A program made the position numbers and the translations under genes. Below are positions 1 through 7,152 of a stretch of DNA of 13,476 nt, in pieces; positions within the stretch are counted from its first letter, which is position 1, and each line of letters opens with the position of its first letter. This DNA comes from Chitinophagales bacterium. GTDB taxonomy: Bacteria; Bacteroidota; Bacteroidia; Chitinophagales; Chitinophagaceae. The DNA is taken from positions 1 through 13,476 of the forward strand of contig JANXYS010000170.1 of the NCBI GenBank assembly GCA_025355935.1. The letters are read 5' to 3'. Under the pieces are notes generated by a model. That model was given only the letters and a program-made list of their open reading frames with translations. It was not told where the DNA came from and did not search any database.

Positions 1-1
1 C

Positions 2-1249
2 GATCGTTTTGGATCTATTGATCCTTCAGAAGGTGGGCACACAGAAAGGTATAATGCGAATGTAATCCTGTCGCATACCTTTTCGGAAAGGGTGTCATTG
101 ATAAACCAATTTTATTATACCCGAAATGTTTTCAGCCTGTATTCCGATTTTACCTTTTACCTGAACGATCCGGTAAATGCAGATGAAATAAACCAGGCGG
201 AAAAAAGAAATATTTATGGCTATAGTGCCCGGCTGGCGAAAAAAAATATTTTTAAAAGTTGGGTGCTAAATTCAAACTACGGAGCGGGGCTTCGGTACGA
301 CGCTACGCGCAACAGTTACCTGGCTCATACGGTAAAGCGCAGATTCCTGGAGTATGTGAAACTAGGCAACATTCGGGAGCTAAATGCTTCGGCCTTTATT
401 CAGCAGCAGGCTACTTTTGAGAAGTGGGTAGTGGAGGCTGGCGTTCGGCTGGATTATCTGCATTTTAGTTATCAGGATAAGCTACAGACAACACAATTAC
501 CCGATCAGGCTAAATCAATCATCAGCCCGAAATTAAGCGTTCAATACAATTTGTCTAAGCGCGTGCAGGTGTATGCAAAAGCTGGCAAGGGTTTTCATTC
601 AAACGATACAAGAGTAGTAGTGGCACATAGGGGCGAGGAAATACTTCCGGCTGCGTATGGAGCCGATCTGGGTATCATCATAAAACCAACCCCGGATTTC
701 CTGCTGAATGTTGCCGCGTATTTTCTTCACTTAAACCAGGAATTTGTTTACGTGGGTGATGATGGTAACATAGAGCCGAGTGGCAGAACAAATAGGAAAG
801 GCATTGACATTATAGCTCGTTATCAATTTACAAAAGCCCTGTTTGCGAATGCTAATATAAACTTTACAAATCCCAGGTCTGTTGATGCAAAAAAAGGGCA
901 GGACTATATTCCGCTGGCACCGAGGGCAACCAGTACAGGCGGCTTATTCTACCGGAAGACTTTAGGCTTTAATGGAGGTGTCACCTACCGGTACATCCGG
1001 GACCGTCCTGCCAATGAAGATAATACCATTGTGGCGAAGGGCTATTTTTTAGTGGATGCATCTGTTAATTACGCCCAATCGAAATATGAAGTTGGCCTGG
1101 CCCTCGAGAACATACTTAACACGAAATGGAATGAGGCGCAGTTTGCTACCGAGAGCCGCCTGAAAGATGAGCCCGCTGCGATAACCGAATTGAATTTCAC
1201 ACCGGGTACCCCAGTCTTCATCAGGATGAAATGCGCAATCTTTTTTTAA
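2..1249 (+). CDS. TonB-dependent outer-membrane receptor, C-terminal part (5' end outside window)
   Basis: The frame is open from base 2, so the gene begins upstream; about 415 C-terminal residues are visible and a GTG at base 92 is internal, not a start. What is seen is a long run of alternating beta-strand-like segments rich in Tyr, Phe and Asn, typical of a TonB-dependent 22-strand barrel. Recognisable pieces are GSIDPSEGG near the start, GKGFHSND in the middle, a late strand containing ALENILNTKWNEAQ, and the ending PGTPVFIRM...FF with a terminal Phe, which is the normal outer-membrane beta-barrel end signal. The plug domain and signal peptide are not in the window. Such receptors import large or scarce ligands (metal chelates, vitamins, oligosaccharides) using TonB-ExbBD energy; the substrate cannot be told here. 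A small outer-membrane transporter-like gene follows about 165 bp downstream in the same direction, so the two may be functionally linked. Confidence 0.9.
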   Translation, partial: DRFGSIDPSEGGHTERYNANVILSHTFSERVSLINQFYYTRNVFSLYSDFTFYLNDPVNADEINQAEKRNIYGYSARLAKKNIFKSWVLNSNYGAGLRYDATRNSYLAHTVKRRFLEYVKLGNIRELNASAFIQQQATFEKWVVEAGVRLDYLHFSYQDKLQTTQLPDQAKSIISPKLSVQYNLSKRVQVYAKAGKGFHSNDTRVVVAHRGEEILPAAYGADLGIIIKPTPDFLLNVAAYFLHLNQEFVYVGDDGNIEPSGRTNRKGIDIIARYQFTKALFANANINFTNPRSVDAKKGQDYIPLAPRATSTGGLFYRKTLGFNGGVTYRYIRDRPANEDNTIVAKGYFLVDASVNYAQSKYEVGLALENILNTKWNEAQFATESRLKDEPAAITELNFTPGTPVFIRMKCAIFF

Positions 1250-1383
1250 ATGAAATTAGAAGGTGATGAAGGAGCATTTGTGATGGAAAAGCCCGGGGCT
1301 GGATTTGCGGGAAAATGTGATATAGTTTTTTTACTGCACGGTTCAAAGGTTCCGGCGTCCAAATTTGACAGGTTATTAAAAAT

Positions 1384-1404
1384 GTTAGAACCATCTAACT
1401 TTTG
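1384..1404 (+). terminator. Short dyad GTTAGA/TCTAAC with T-tract; possible weak terminator or operator
   Basis: GTTAGA (1384-1389) and TCTAAC (1394-1399) form a perfect 6-bp inverted repeat around loop ACCA and are followed at once by TTTTG. It lies between the receptor gene and the next gene and runs directly into a TATATTTG box (1405-1412) that resembles a Bacteroidota -7 element. It could end receptor transcription or be an operator over the next promoter. The stem is short, so confidence is low. Confidence 0.3.
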
Positions 1405-1413
1405 TATATTTGG

Positions 1414-2283
1414 ATGCGTTTGTATCCTTTACCATTAAATTACCCTTGTTCATTGCGAATTATTTTCATCCTCAGTTTGTGCATTTTTTCTGCTGATGCA
1501 TCTGGTCAAACTGATTCAGGTGCGAAGAGATATAGCTTTACGCATCCTCTGCCACGAGCCCTGTTGAAGGAAATGGAAACGGACCGGCCGGATGCCACGG
1601 AGAGTGCTTACACCGTAGCAGCCGGTCATTTCCAACTGGAAACAGACATGTTTAAACAGGTGCGAAATAAAGCCGAGCAATTTCTGTACGTCGAGAATTC
1701 CTATAACCTGGTAAACTTAAAACTCGGGTTAACGCGGCGAACAGACGTACAGATAGTAATTCCAACGTACGTAATCAATATGGTAAAGGAAAGAGCCACG
1801 CGTAAGATTACCGAAAACCAACATGGCTTTGGGGATATTGTCATTCGTTATAAATATAACCTTTGGGGATATTCGGGCGGTAAAACTGCGCTTGCTCTCA
1901 TGCCATTTTTATCGATTCCAACAGCGGCATCAATGAGTGCCGGCTTGCACGGCGGAATAATTATACCGTTTGTCTGGAACATATCAGACAAGCTGAGTTT
2001 CGGCTCACAGGTTGGATTTACAAGAGCAAAAGAAGATGATAATGCGTATCATAGTTATTATTTATATTCTTTCACCTTCGGAAGAAGTATTGGAAAGAAC
2101 GTAGATGTATTCAGCGAAATGTTGTTTAATTATAACTTTTACCAGGCCAGGTTCGACACATATGCAAACGGAGGAATAATTTTATCATTAACCGATAATT
2201 TAAACCTGGATGCAGGGTTCAATTACGGGCTTAAGGCAACCTCCGACCGAACCATTTTTACGGGTCTTTCTTTTAGGCTATAG
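1414..2283 (+). CDS. Outer-membrane transporter-like protein, MetA-pathway-of-phenol-degradation family
   Basis: The product is a small exported protein of about 289 residues. After a hydrophobic segment (residues about 18-30, IIFILSLCIF) and a plausible cleavage after ASG before Gln comes the motif METDRPDATESAYTVAAGH, which is characteristic of the Bacteroidota proteins annotated as transporter / putative MetA-pathway of phenol degradation. The remainder looks like a beta-barrel, with repeated amphipathic strands and a final GLSFRL. Family members are thought to be outer-membrane channels, but the cargo is rarely known. The start is uncertain: ATG 1414 is the first ATG in frame, but TTG 1453 would give a much tighter signal peptide (MRIIFILSLCIF...), and the frame is also open from TTG 1402. 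A TATATTTG box at 1405-1412 lies only a base from ATG 1414, which would fit the later start if it is the real promoter. No partner enzyme for aromatic degradation is seen nearby. Confidence 0.75.
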   Translation: MRLYPLPLNYPCSLRIIFILSLCIFSADASGQTDSGAKRYSFTHPLPRALLKEMETDRPDATESAYTVAAGHFQLETDMFKQVRNKAEQFLYVENSYNLVNLKLGLTRRTDVQIVIPTYVINMVKERATRKITENQHGFGDIVIRYKYNLWGYSGGKTALALMPFLSIPTAASMSAGLHGGIIIPFVWNISDKLSFGSQVGFTRAKEDDNAYHSYYLYSFTFGRSIGKNVDVFSEMLFNYNFYQARFDTYANGGIILSLTDNLNLDAGFNYGLKATSDRTIFTGLSFRL

Positions 2284-2473
2284 GCGGACGGCTGACGAAC
2301 GTACCCATCTGATCTCAATAAACTGACTATACAAGTGGGTCGATTCTTTATCGGAACCCGTAGTAGCCGTAGGTAAAATTCAGGCTCGATATTATTTTTT
2401 CTTTCACGCTTCAATCCCTGACAGCTTCCCCAAAAATTTCGGCGCCTAACAGTTAAACCAGCAGCCTTTCAAG

Positions 2474-2481
2474 TACCTTCG
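2474..2481 (+). promoter_or_regulatory. Candidate Bacteroidota -7 box (TACCTTCG) for mgtE
   Basis: TACCTTCG matches the TAnnTTTG consensus at all but one fixed position and lies 31 bp before the mgtE ATG. No clear TTTG -33 element is seen at the usual distance; the nearest weak candidate is in GTTAAA near 2452. The 229-bp gap before mgtE (2284-2512) otherwise shows no gene. An ACCCA/TGGGT pair (near 2302 and 2336) is too widely spaced to call a hairpin with confidence. Confidence 0.4.
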
Positions 2482-2512
2482 CCCAAGTTTTTAATGAATA
2501 AATATTTCCACG

Positions 2513-3895
2513 ATGATGAATCTGACAGAAATTAGCAAGAAGATAATTAAGGGCGACTTCAGCAGCCTCTTAAATTTTGGAAATGGCAATAAAAATGTTC
2601 ATCCAACGGAAGTGGCTAAAATGTTGGGTGCAGTACCGGTCGATTCCGCTATAGAGGCATTTCGTTCTTTACCGACCATTACCCAAACAAAAGTTTTTTC
2701 CTATTTAGACACTTTTTTCCAAAAGAAAATTGTGAAAACGATTACAAAATCGCGGGCTTCCTTTATTTTGAACAGTTTAAGTTCAGATGACCGCATTGCG
2801 TTCTATTCCTCGCTTAAAGGGGTGGAACGTTCTTCATACCTGGAACTATTAGACGAAAAAAATAAAGATGCAGTACATGATATTTTGGGTTATCCTGAAA
2901 ACAGCGTGGCAAGACTAATCAATACTGAATTTGCGACCATCAACACTGAAATTACCATAATGCAGGCGAGTGAGCACCTAAGAAAAAATCATAAGGACAA
3001 CGAAACCGCTAATGTTATATATGTAGTTGATAAAGAAGGAAAATTAGTAGATGACATTCCTATGAGAAGGTTTGTACTAAACGACCCAAATAAAAAAATA
3101 GCTGAGATTTTAGATGGCTCCTGCGTAAGTCTAAAAATGACTGACACCAAGGAAGATGCCATCGTTAAATTTAAAGAATATGACAGGGTGGTGTTGCCTG
3201 TAACTAACAACGACTATGTTTTGCTCGGTGTGTTAACGGTTGATGACGTAATGGATGCAGAAGAGCAAAGAAATACAAAGGAGATTCAAAATTTTGGTGG
3301 TGTGGAAGGGCTGGATTACCCTTATGTAAAGACCCCATTTTTCTCATTAATTAAAAAGAGAGCAACCTGGCTGATTGTACTATTTGTGGGTGAAATGCTT
3401 ACAGCAACCGCCATGGGTTATTTTGATGCTGAAATTTCAAAGGCCGTTGTACTGGCTTTATTTGTTCCCCTCATTATATCAAGTGGCGGTAACAGCGGCT
3501 CACAGGCCGCAACACTCATTATCCGTGCAATGGCGTTAAAAGAACTTACCATCAGGGACTGGTGGTTTGTGATGCGACGAGAAATTTTGTCGGGCCTAAC
3601 CTTAGGTTTGATCCTCGGTACCATTGGTTTTATTCGAATTGCAATTTGGCAGAATCTTCATTTGTATGATTACGGTGTACACTGGTTTTTATTAGCTCTT
3701 ACCATTTTCTTTTCGTTAATAGGAATTGTAATGTGGGGTACATTAAGCGGCTCCATGATACCCATACTTTTAAAGAAAGTTAAAGTTGACCCCGCCACTT
3801 CATCTGCACCGCTTGTCGCCACCCTGGTGGATGTTACCGGGTTGGTGATTTACTTTACAATCGCCGCTGCTATTTTAAAGGGAACGATCTTATAA
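2513..3895 (+). CDS. mgtE: Magnesium transporter MgtE
   Basis: This is a full-length MgtE of 460 residues, the Mg2+-selective channel/transporter of the inner membrane. Domains appear in the usual order: a helical MgtE_N domain (about 20-130), a pair of CBS domains (about 135-260) that sense cytosolic Mg2+ and gate the pore, then the membrane domain (about 283-458) with five predicted helices. The signature SGGNSGSQ sits at residues 324-331 (VPLIISSGGNSGSQ context). Near the end, D426 lies in VDPATSSAP and D440 in TLVDVTGL; by alignment from memory D440 corresponds to the pore Asp (D432) of the Thermus protein. Two ATGs stand in tandem at 2513 and 2516 and either could be used. The gene is monocistronic, with 100-plus bp on both sides. 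A candidate -7 box is at 2474, and a short out-of-frame ATG ORF (2494-2535) overlaps the start. No M-box riboswitch was recognised. Confidence 0.96.
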   Translation: MMNLTEISKKIIKGDFSSLLNFGNGNKNVHPTEVAKMLGAVPVDSAIEAFRSLPTITQTKVFSYLDTFFQKKIVKTITKSRASFILNSLSSDDRIAFYSSLKGVERSSYLELLDEKNKDAVHDILGYPENSVARLINTEFATINTEITIMQASEHLRKNHKDNETANVIYVVDKEGKLVDDIPMRRFVLNDPNKKIAEILDGSCVSLKMTDTKEDAIVKFKEYDRVVLPVTNNDYVLLGVLTVDDVMDAEEQRNTKEIQNFGGVEGLDYPYVKTPFFSLIKKRATWLIVLFVGEMLTATAMGYFDAEISKAVVLALFVPLIISSGGNSGSQAATLIIRAMALKELTIRDWWFVMRREILSGLTLGLILGTIGFIRIAIWQNLHLYDYGVHWFLLALTIFFSLIGIVMWGTLSGSMIPILLKKVKVDPATSSAPLVATLVDVTGLVIYFTIAAAILKGTIL

Positions 3896-4017
3896 CTATA
3901 TTAAAAGTTTGGCTGCTGTAAAATGGTACCAACGAAAACTTTGATAGGGGTGTACTAACGTGAACGGATACCAACACTGTCTTTTTATTATTTTCAGCTT
4001 TAGTAAATCAATTGTAT

Positions 4018-6027
4018 ATGAAAACATTCGCTACACTTTTAATTTGTATGCTGATGACCATCTGTATGTATGGCCAGCGTAGAACATTATCGTTGCAGTA
4101 CATCGACTCCTCTATAAAACCCGGTGATGATTTTTATATGTACGCAAATGGCAAGTGGTACGATACGGCAACCATACTTCCTACAGAATCCCGTGCAGGC
4201 GCAAGAATAGATATGGATTATACCACCAGGGCCCATATTAAAAATATATTGGAAACCGCCGCAGCCTCGCATAATGCATCCGGAACAATAGAACAAAAGG
4301 TGGGCGATTTCTTCGCATCAGGAATGGATACCAATACAATTGAAAAGCTAGGCTACCAGCCGGTGCAAAAAGTACTTGCCGAGGTGAACGCGTTGAAAAC
4401 TGCAAAAGATGTTATGCGCTTCGTAGCAAAGCAGTATACCTCCTTCAATGGAATGCTTATTGGCTTGTATGCTGGGCCTGATGATAAGAATAGCATGAAT
4501 TATTTGCTCCAGTTTTACCAGGCCGGGCTTGGGTTACCAGACAGGGATTATTACTTTAAAACTGATGTTTCAACACTGGATGTGGTAAAAGCCTACCAGG
4601 CTTATGTTACAAAACTATTTATGCTAACCGGTGATAATGCAGCAGAGGCAATGAGGCATATGAATACCGTATATGCGTTGGAAAAACAGATGGCAGCAAG
4701 CCATCGAACCAATGTTGAATTGAGAGACCCACAAGTTAATTATAACAAGATGGCGGTTGCTAATCTTGATAAGCGGATGCCGTTTATAGGTTGGAAAGAA
4801 TTGCTGGTAAACCTGCATGCAACCACAGACTCAATCAATCTCGGTCAGCCCGGATATTATGCAAAGCTTGACTCGTTATTGCACGTTACACCTCTTGATG
4901 CATGGAAAACTTACCTACGATTTAATGTGCTGAATAATGCAGCCGTTGGTTTGAGCAAAGATTTTGAGGTTGCGAATTTTGAGTATACTGGTAAAGCATT
5001 GAGCGGGCAGCGATTTATGAAGCCGCGATGGGAACGAATGTATAAACTGGTAGATGGAACAATGGGGGAAGCGCTGGGTCAACTCTATGTTCAGAAATAC
5101 TTTACTCCTGAAGCAAAGCGGAGGATAACGGAACTGGTAAATAACCTGCAAAAAGCGTTTGCTACGCGTATTGATCATCTTGACTGGATGAGCGAAAGCA
5201 CTAAGCGGGCATCAAAGGAAAAGCTGGGAACATTTATAAAGATGGTAGGTTATCCTGATAAGTGGAGGGATTACAGCAAGGTTACTATCAACCGGAATAC
5301 CTATTTTGAAAATATACATTCGGGTGCACAGAATGAGTATAATTTTATGATGAGCAAATTAGGCCGGAAAGTTGATCGGACGGAATGGGGCATGACGCCT
5401 CCCACCAATAATGCCTACTACAACCCAACGTATAATGAAATTGTTTTTCCTGCAGGTATCCTGTTATCTCCGATGTTTGATGTTAATGCAGATGATGCTT
5501 TAAACTATGGCGCAATCGGCGTTGTAATCGGGCATGAGATAACGCATGGTTTTGATGACCAGGGTGCGCAATATGACAAAGACGGTAATTTAAGGAACTG
5601 GTGGAGTAAAGAAGATTATGCAAAATTTAAAGCAAAAGGTGCGATGGTCATCGACCAGTATAACGGCTTTACCGTCTTTGACACCATGCATGTTAATGGT
5701 GCTCTCACCCAGGGAGAGAATACCGCCGATATAGGAGGTGTCGCTATTTCTTACAGCGCTTTCAAATTAACAAAAGAAGGACAGGACAGCACAAAGATTG
5801 ATGGTTTAACACCAGATCAACGATTCTTTTTAGCCTTCGCCCAAAGCTGGCGCAAAAAAGTAACCAACCAGTCGCTACAGCAACAAATAAAAACAGACCC
5901 TCATTCACCCGGCTTCTTTCGCATCAAAGGGCCATTGATGAATTTCACGCCTTTTTATAAAGCATTTAATGTGCAGCCTGGCGATAAGATGTATAAACCG
6001 GAAAGCGCGCGGATAGCGATTTGGTAG
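4018..6027 (+). CDS. Secreted M13 family zinc metallopeptidase (neprilysin/PepO-like)
   Basis: A 669-residue exported endopeptidase of family M13. ATG 4018 is chosen over the in-frame TTG at 4012 because it gives a clean signal peptide (MKTFATLLICMLMTICMYG, then Gln-Arg-Arg). The catalytic domain is complete: substrate-binding NAYY at 465-468, zinc motif HEITH at 506-510 inside GHEITHGFDDQGAQYDKDG, and the third zinc ligand E567 with D571 in GENTADIGG. The N-terminal part (PGDDFYMYANGKW near residue 36, then a large helical lobe) is the usual M13 N domain that restricts access to small peptides. The protein ends ARIAIW with the conserved final Trp. The mature part contains no cysteine, so it lacks the disulfides and CxxW ending of animal neprilysins, as expected for many bacterial members. 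It probably cleaves peptides in the periplasm or outside the cell. It stands alone, 122 bp after mgtE, with no clear promoter. Confidence 0.95.
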   Translation: MKTFATLLICMLMTICMYGQRRTLSLQYIDSSIKPGDDFYMYANGKWYDTATILPTESRAGARIDMDYTTRAHIKNILETAAASHNASGTIEQKVGDFFASGMDTNTIEKLGYQPVQKVLAEVNALKTAKDVMRFVAKQYTSFNGMLIGLYAGPDDKNSMNYLLQFYQAGLGLPDRDYYFKTDVSTLDVVKAYQAYVTKLFMLTGDNAAEAMRHMNTVYALEKQMAASHRTNVELRDPQVNYNKMAVANLDKRMPFIGWKELLVNLHATTDSINLGQPGYYAKLDSLLHVTPLDAWKTYLRFNVLNNAAVGLSKDFEVANFEYTGKALSGQRFMKPRWERMYKLVDGTMGEALGQLYVQKYFTPEAKRRITELVNNLQKAFATRIDHLDWMSESTKRASKEKLGTFIKMVGYPDKWRDYSKVTINRNTYFENIHSGAQNEYNFMMSKLGRKVDRTEWGMTPPTNNAYYNPTYNEIVFPAGILLSPMFDVNADDALNYGAIGVVIGHEITHGFDDQGAQYDKDGNLRNWWSKEDYAKFKAKGAMVIDQYNGFTVFDTMHVNGALTQGENTADIGGVAISYSAFKLTKEGQDSTKIDGLTPDQRFFLAFAQSWRKKVTNQSLQQQIKTDPHSPGFFRIKGPLMNFTPFYKAFNVQPGDKMYKPESARIAIW

Positions 6028-6102
6028 GGGGGCAGAATTTCGGGTTATCAAAGTAAACTTAGCCTGAGCCATACAGGTTAGATTCAATCTTACTACTTAA
6101 TA

Positions 6103-6126
6103 CAACATTTTTTCAAAGAAATGTTG
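6103..6126 (+). other. Hairpin CAACATTT/AAATGTTG downstream of the M13 peptidase
   Basis: CAACATTT (6103-6110) and AAATGTTG (6119-6126) form an 8-bp perfect stem that can extend by a T-G and a T-A pair to a 4-nt TCAA loop. It is about 75 bp after the peptidase stop. No T-tract follows, so a classical intrinsic terminator is not supported; it may be an mRNA 3'-end structure. The rest of the 220-bp gap (6028-6247) shows nothing else recognisable. Confidence 0.35.
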
Positions 6127-6247
6127 GTCATGGTTGGACCTCGCCGAGATATTATTAAGTCTGTTTACTCTGTAGTACTTACACCTAGTGAATAAATAAC
6201 CGTATTAATGTCTGTTTCAAAGCAGGCCAAAAACAGAGAAAACCAAC

Positions 6248-6775
6248 ATGACCTCCATTACCAAAGCAACCGAAAATGATTTCCAATCAATCGTAGACAT
6301 TGGGAAAGTAGTTGTAGGCGAAGCGCACAAAAACGCAGCTCCTGTAGATGACATGAAAGACTACCTGCAACGGAATTATAATGATGCTGCTATAAAGGAA
6401 GAGCTTAGCGACCCAAATAACATCTATCACATCATTTATTATGATAGTCAGCCTGTCGGCTTTTCTAAAATAATTTTCGATGCTCCTCACCCAAACATTG
6501 TTGCCGAAAATGTAACCATGCTCGACCGGATCTATTTACTAAAAGAGTTCAGCGGTTTAAAATTAGGTATGCAGTTGTTGAATTTTAATCTTGCACTCGC
6601 GAAAGATTATGGACAAGAGGGCATCTGGTTATACACCTGGGTGGGCAATGAAAGGGCTATTAATTTTTATCAAAAGGCGGGGTTTACTATTATTGGAAGC
6701 CATCATTTTTATGTTACCCCAGCTTACTATAACGTGAACCATCAAATGTACTTACCGATCACCGCTAGCCACTAA
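6248..6775 (+). CDS. GNAT family N-acetyltransferase
   Basis: A 175-residue cytoplasmic protein with the GNAT fold, which transfers an acyl group from acyl-CoA to an amine. Visible elements are the N-terminal SITKATENDF strand and helix, the beta-hairpin YHIIYYDSQPVGFSKI (60-75), the core strand MLDRIYLLKEF (91-101) leading into the acetyl-CoA pyrophosphate loop GLKLGMQLL (103-111, a degenerate Q/RxxGxG/A), and the motif-B helix NERAINFYQKAGF (134-146), which is the most diagnostic part. The substrate is unknown; the length suits small stand-alone acetyltransferases acting on small molecules or protein N-termini. It starts at the only well-placed ATG. Its stop codon (6773-6775) lies inside the first CCACTAAG box of the repeat element that fills the next gap, so the last two or three residues may have been shaped by the repeat. 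It appears monocistronic. Confidence 0.9.
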   Translation: MTSITKATENDFQSIVDIGKVVVGEAHKNAAPVDDMKDYLQRNYNDAAIKEELSDPNNIYHIIYYDSQPVGFSKIIFDAPHPNIVAENVTMLDRIYLLKEFSGLKLGMQLLNFNLALAKDYGQEGIWLYTWVGNERAINFYQKAGFTIIGSHHFYVTPAYYNVNHQMYLPITASH

Positions 6776-7106
6776 GTGTTTCGCCACACAGATCCGAAAT
6801 CGCAAAGAGGCACAAGGATTCGCTACGTGGATAAAAATTAAAGCAACCACTAAGGGTGAAAGTGCAAAGAAGAACAAAAGTTCACTGCGTTAATAAGAAG
6901 AACAGGAACCACTAAGCGGCGAAGGCGCCAAGAGGCACAAAGATTTACTTTGTAAGTAGAACTTGACTCAACTCACGTTAAATCTTTTCTTGCTTCTTTC
7001 ACGAAGTGAACTTAGTATCCCGTCGTGTTTTAGACACTTGGTGCCCAAAAAAATTGACGCATTGAGCTTAGTCTTCCTTGGTGTTTAAAAGACTTCGTGG
7101 CGAAAA
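6769..7106. repeat. Degenerate intergenic repeat element with inverted arms
   Basis: This region holds no gene but is densely repetitive. The left half carries boxes of the form CCACTAAG / nnnCnAAG / GCnCnAAG / GGCACAAAG; the right half carries the same boxes reversed (CTTAGT at 7012-7017, CTTGGTG at 7038-7043 and 7078-7083, CTTCGTGGCGAAA at 7093-7105). Near the outer edges, TTTCGCCAC (6779-6787) is an exact reverse complement of GTGGCGAAA (7097-7105). The organisation is that of an imperfect long palindrome built from short AAG-ended units. Similar ACTAAGGCACnAAG repeats are, from general experience, scattered between genes in several environmental bacteria, but I cannot confirm copies elsewhere in this genome. 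No transposase or target-site duplication is visible. Confidence 0.65.
6784..6953 (+). repeat. Three tandem copies of a ~45-bp unit spaced at ~62 bp
   Basis: Copies start at 6784 (CCACACAG), 6847 (CCACTAAG) and 6909 (CCACTAAG), giving steps of 63 and 62 bp. Each unit is about 44-45 bp: four AAG-ended boxes, then a tail resembling ATTNACTNNGT. Copies 1 and 3 align without gaps, including a shared AGGCACAA core; copy 2 (6847-6890) has a one-base internal shift. Each of the first two units is followed by an 18-bp A-rich linker (6829-6846 and 6891-6908) that agrees at about 11 of 18 positions. This forms the left arm of the larger element. Confidence 0.6.
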
Positions 7107-7109
7107 AAC

Positions 7110-7117
7110 TATCTTTG
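7110..7117 (+). promoter_or_regulatory. Candidate -7 box TATCTTTG for the MBL-fold gene
   Basis: TATCTTTG matches TAnnTTTG exactly and lies 35 bp before ATG 7153, just outside the right edge of the repeat element. No good TTTG is found at the expected -33 position, which would fall inside the repeat arm. A second weaker box, TACCTTTC, lies at 7127-7134. Confidence 0.4.
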
Positions 7118-7152
7118 TCCGCCACTTACCTTTCTCCAGCTAAATATAATGC

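Noticed and set aside
1250..1438. 62-codon ORF starting directly after the TonB receptor stop (TAAATG)
   Set aside because: No recognisable domain, low-complexity composition, and it runs into the next gene in another frame and over the dyad and promoter-like box; most likely intergenic noise.
2223..2414. 63-codon minus-strand ORF in the gap before mgtE
   Set aside because: Overlaps the end of the MetA-like gene, is composed of basic residues with no motif, and has no start signal.
2284..2512. Mg2+-sensing riboswitch (M-box) before mgtE
   Set aside because: No M-box core or multi-helix pattern with terminator could be recognised; only weak, widely spaced complementary pieces.
6784..6953. 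CRISPR array
   Set aside because: The three units are degenerate, the linkers are A-rich and similar to each other rather than unique, the pattern reverses in the right half, and no cas gene is present.
6769..7106. Insertion sequence or MITE with a transposase
   Set aside because: No transposase ORF and no target-site duplication visible; kept only as an unnamed repeat element.
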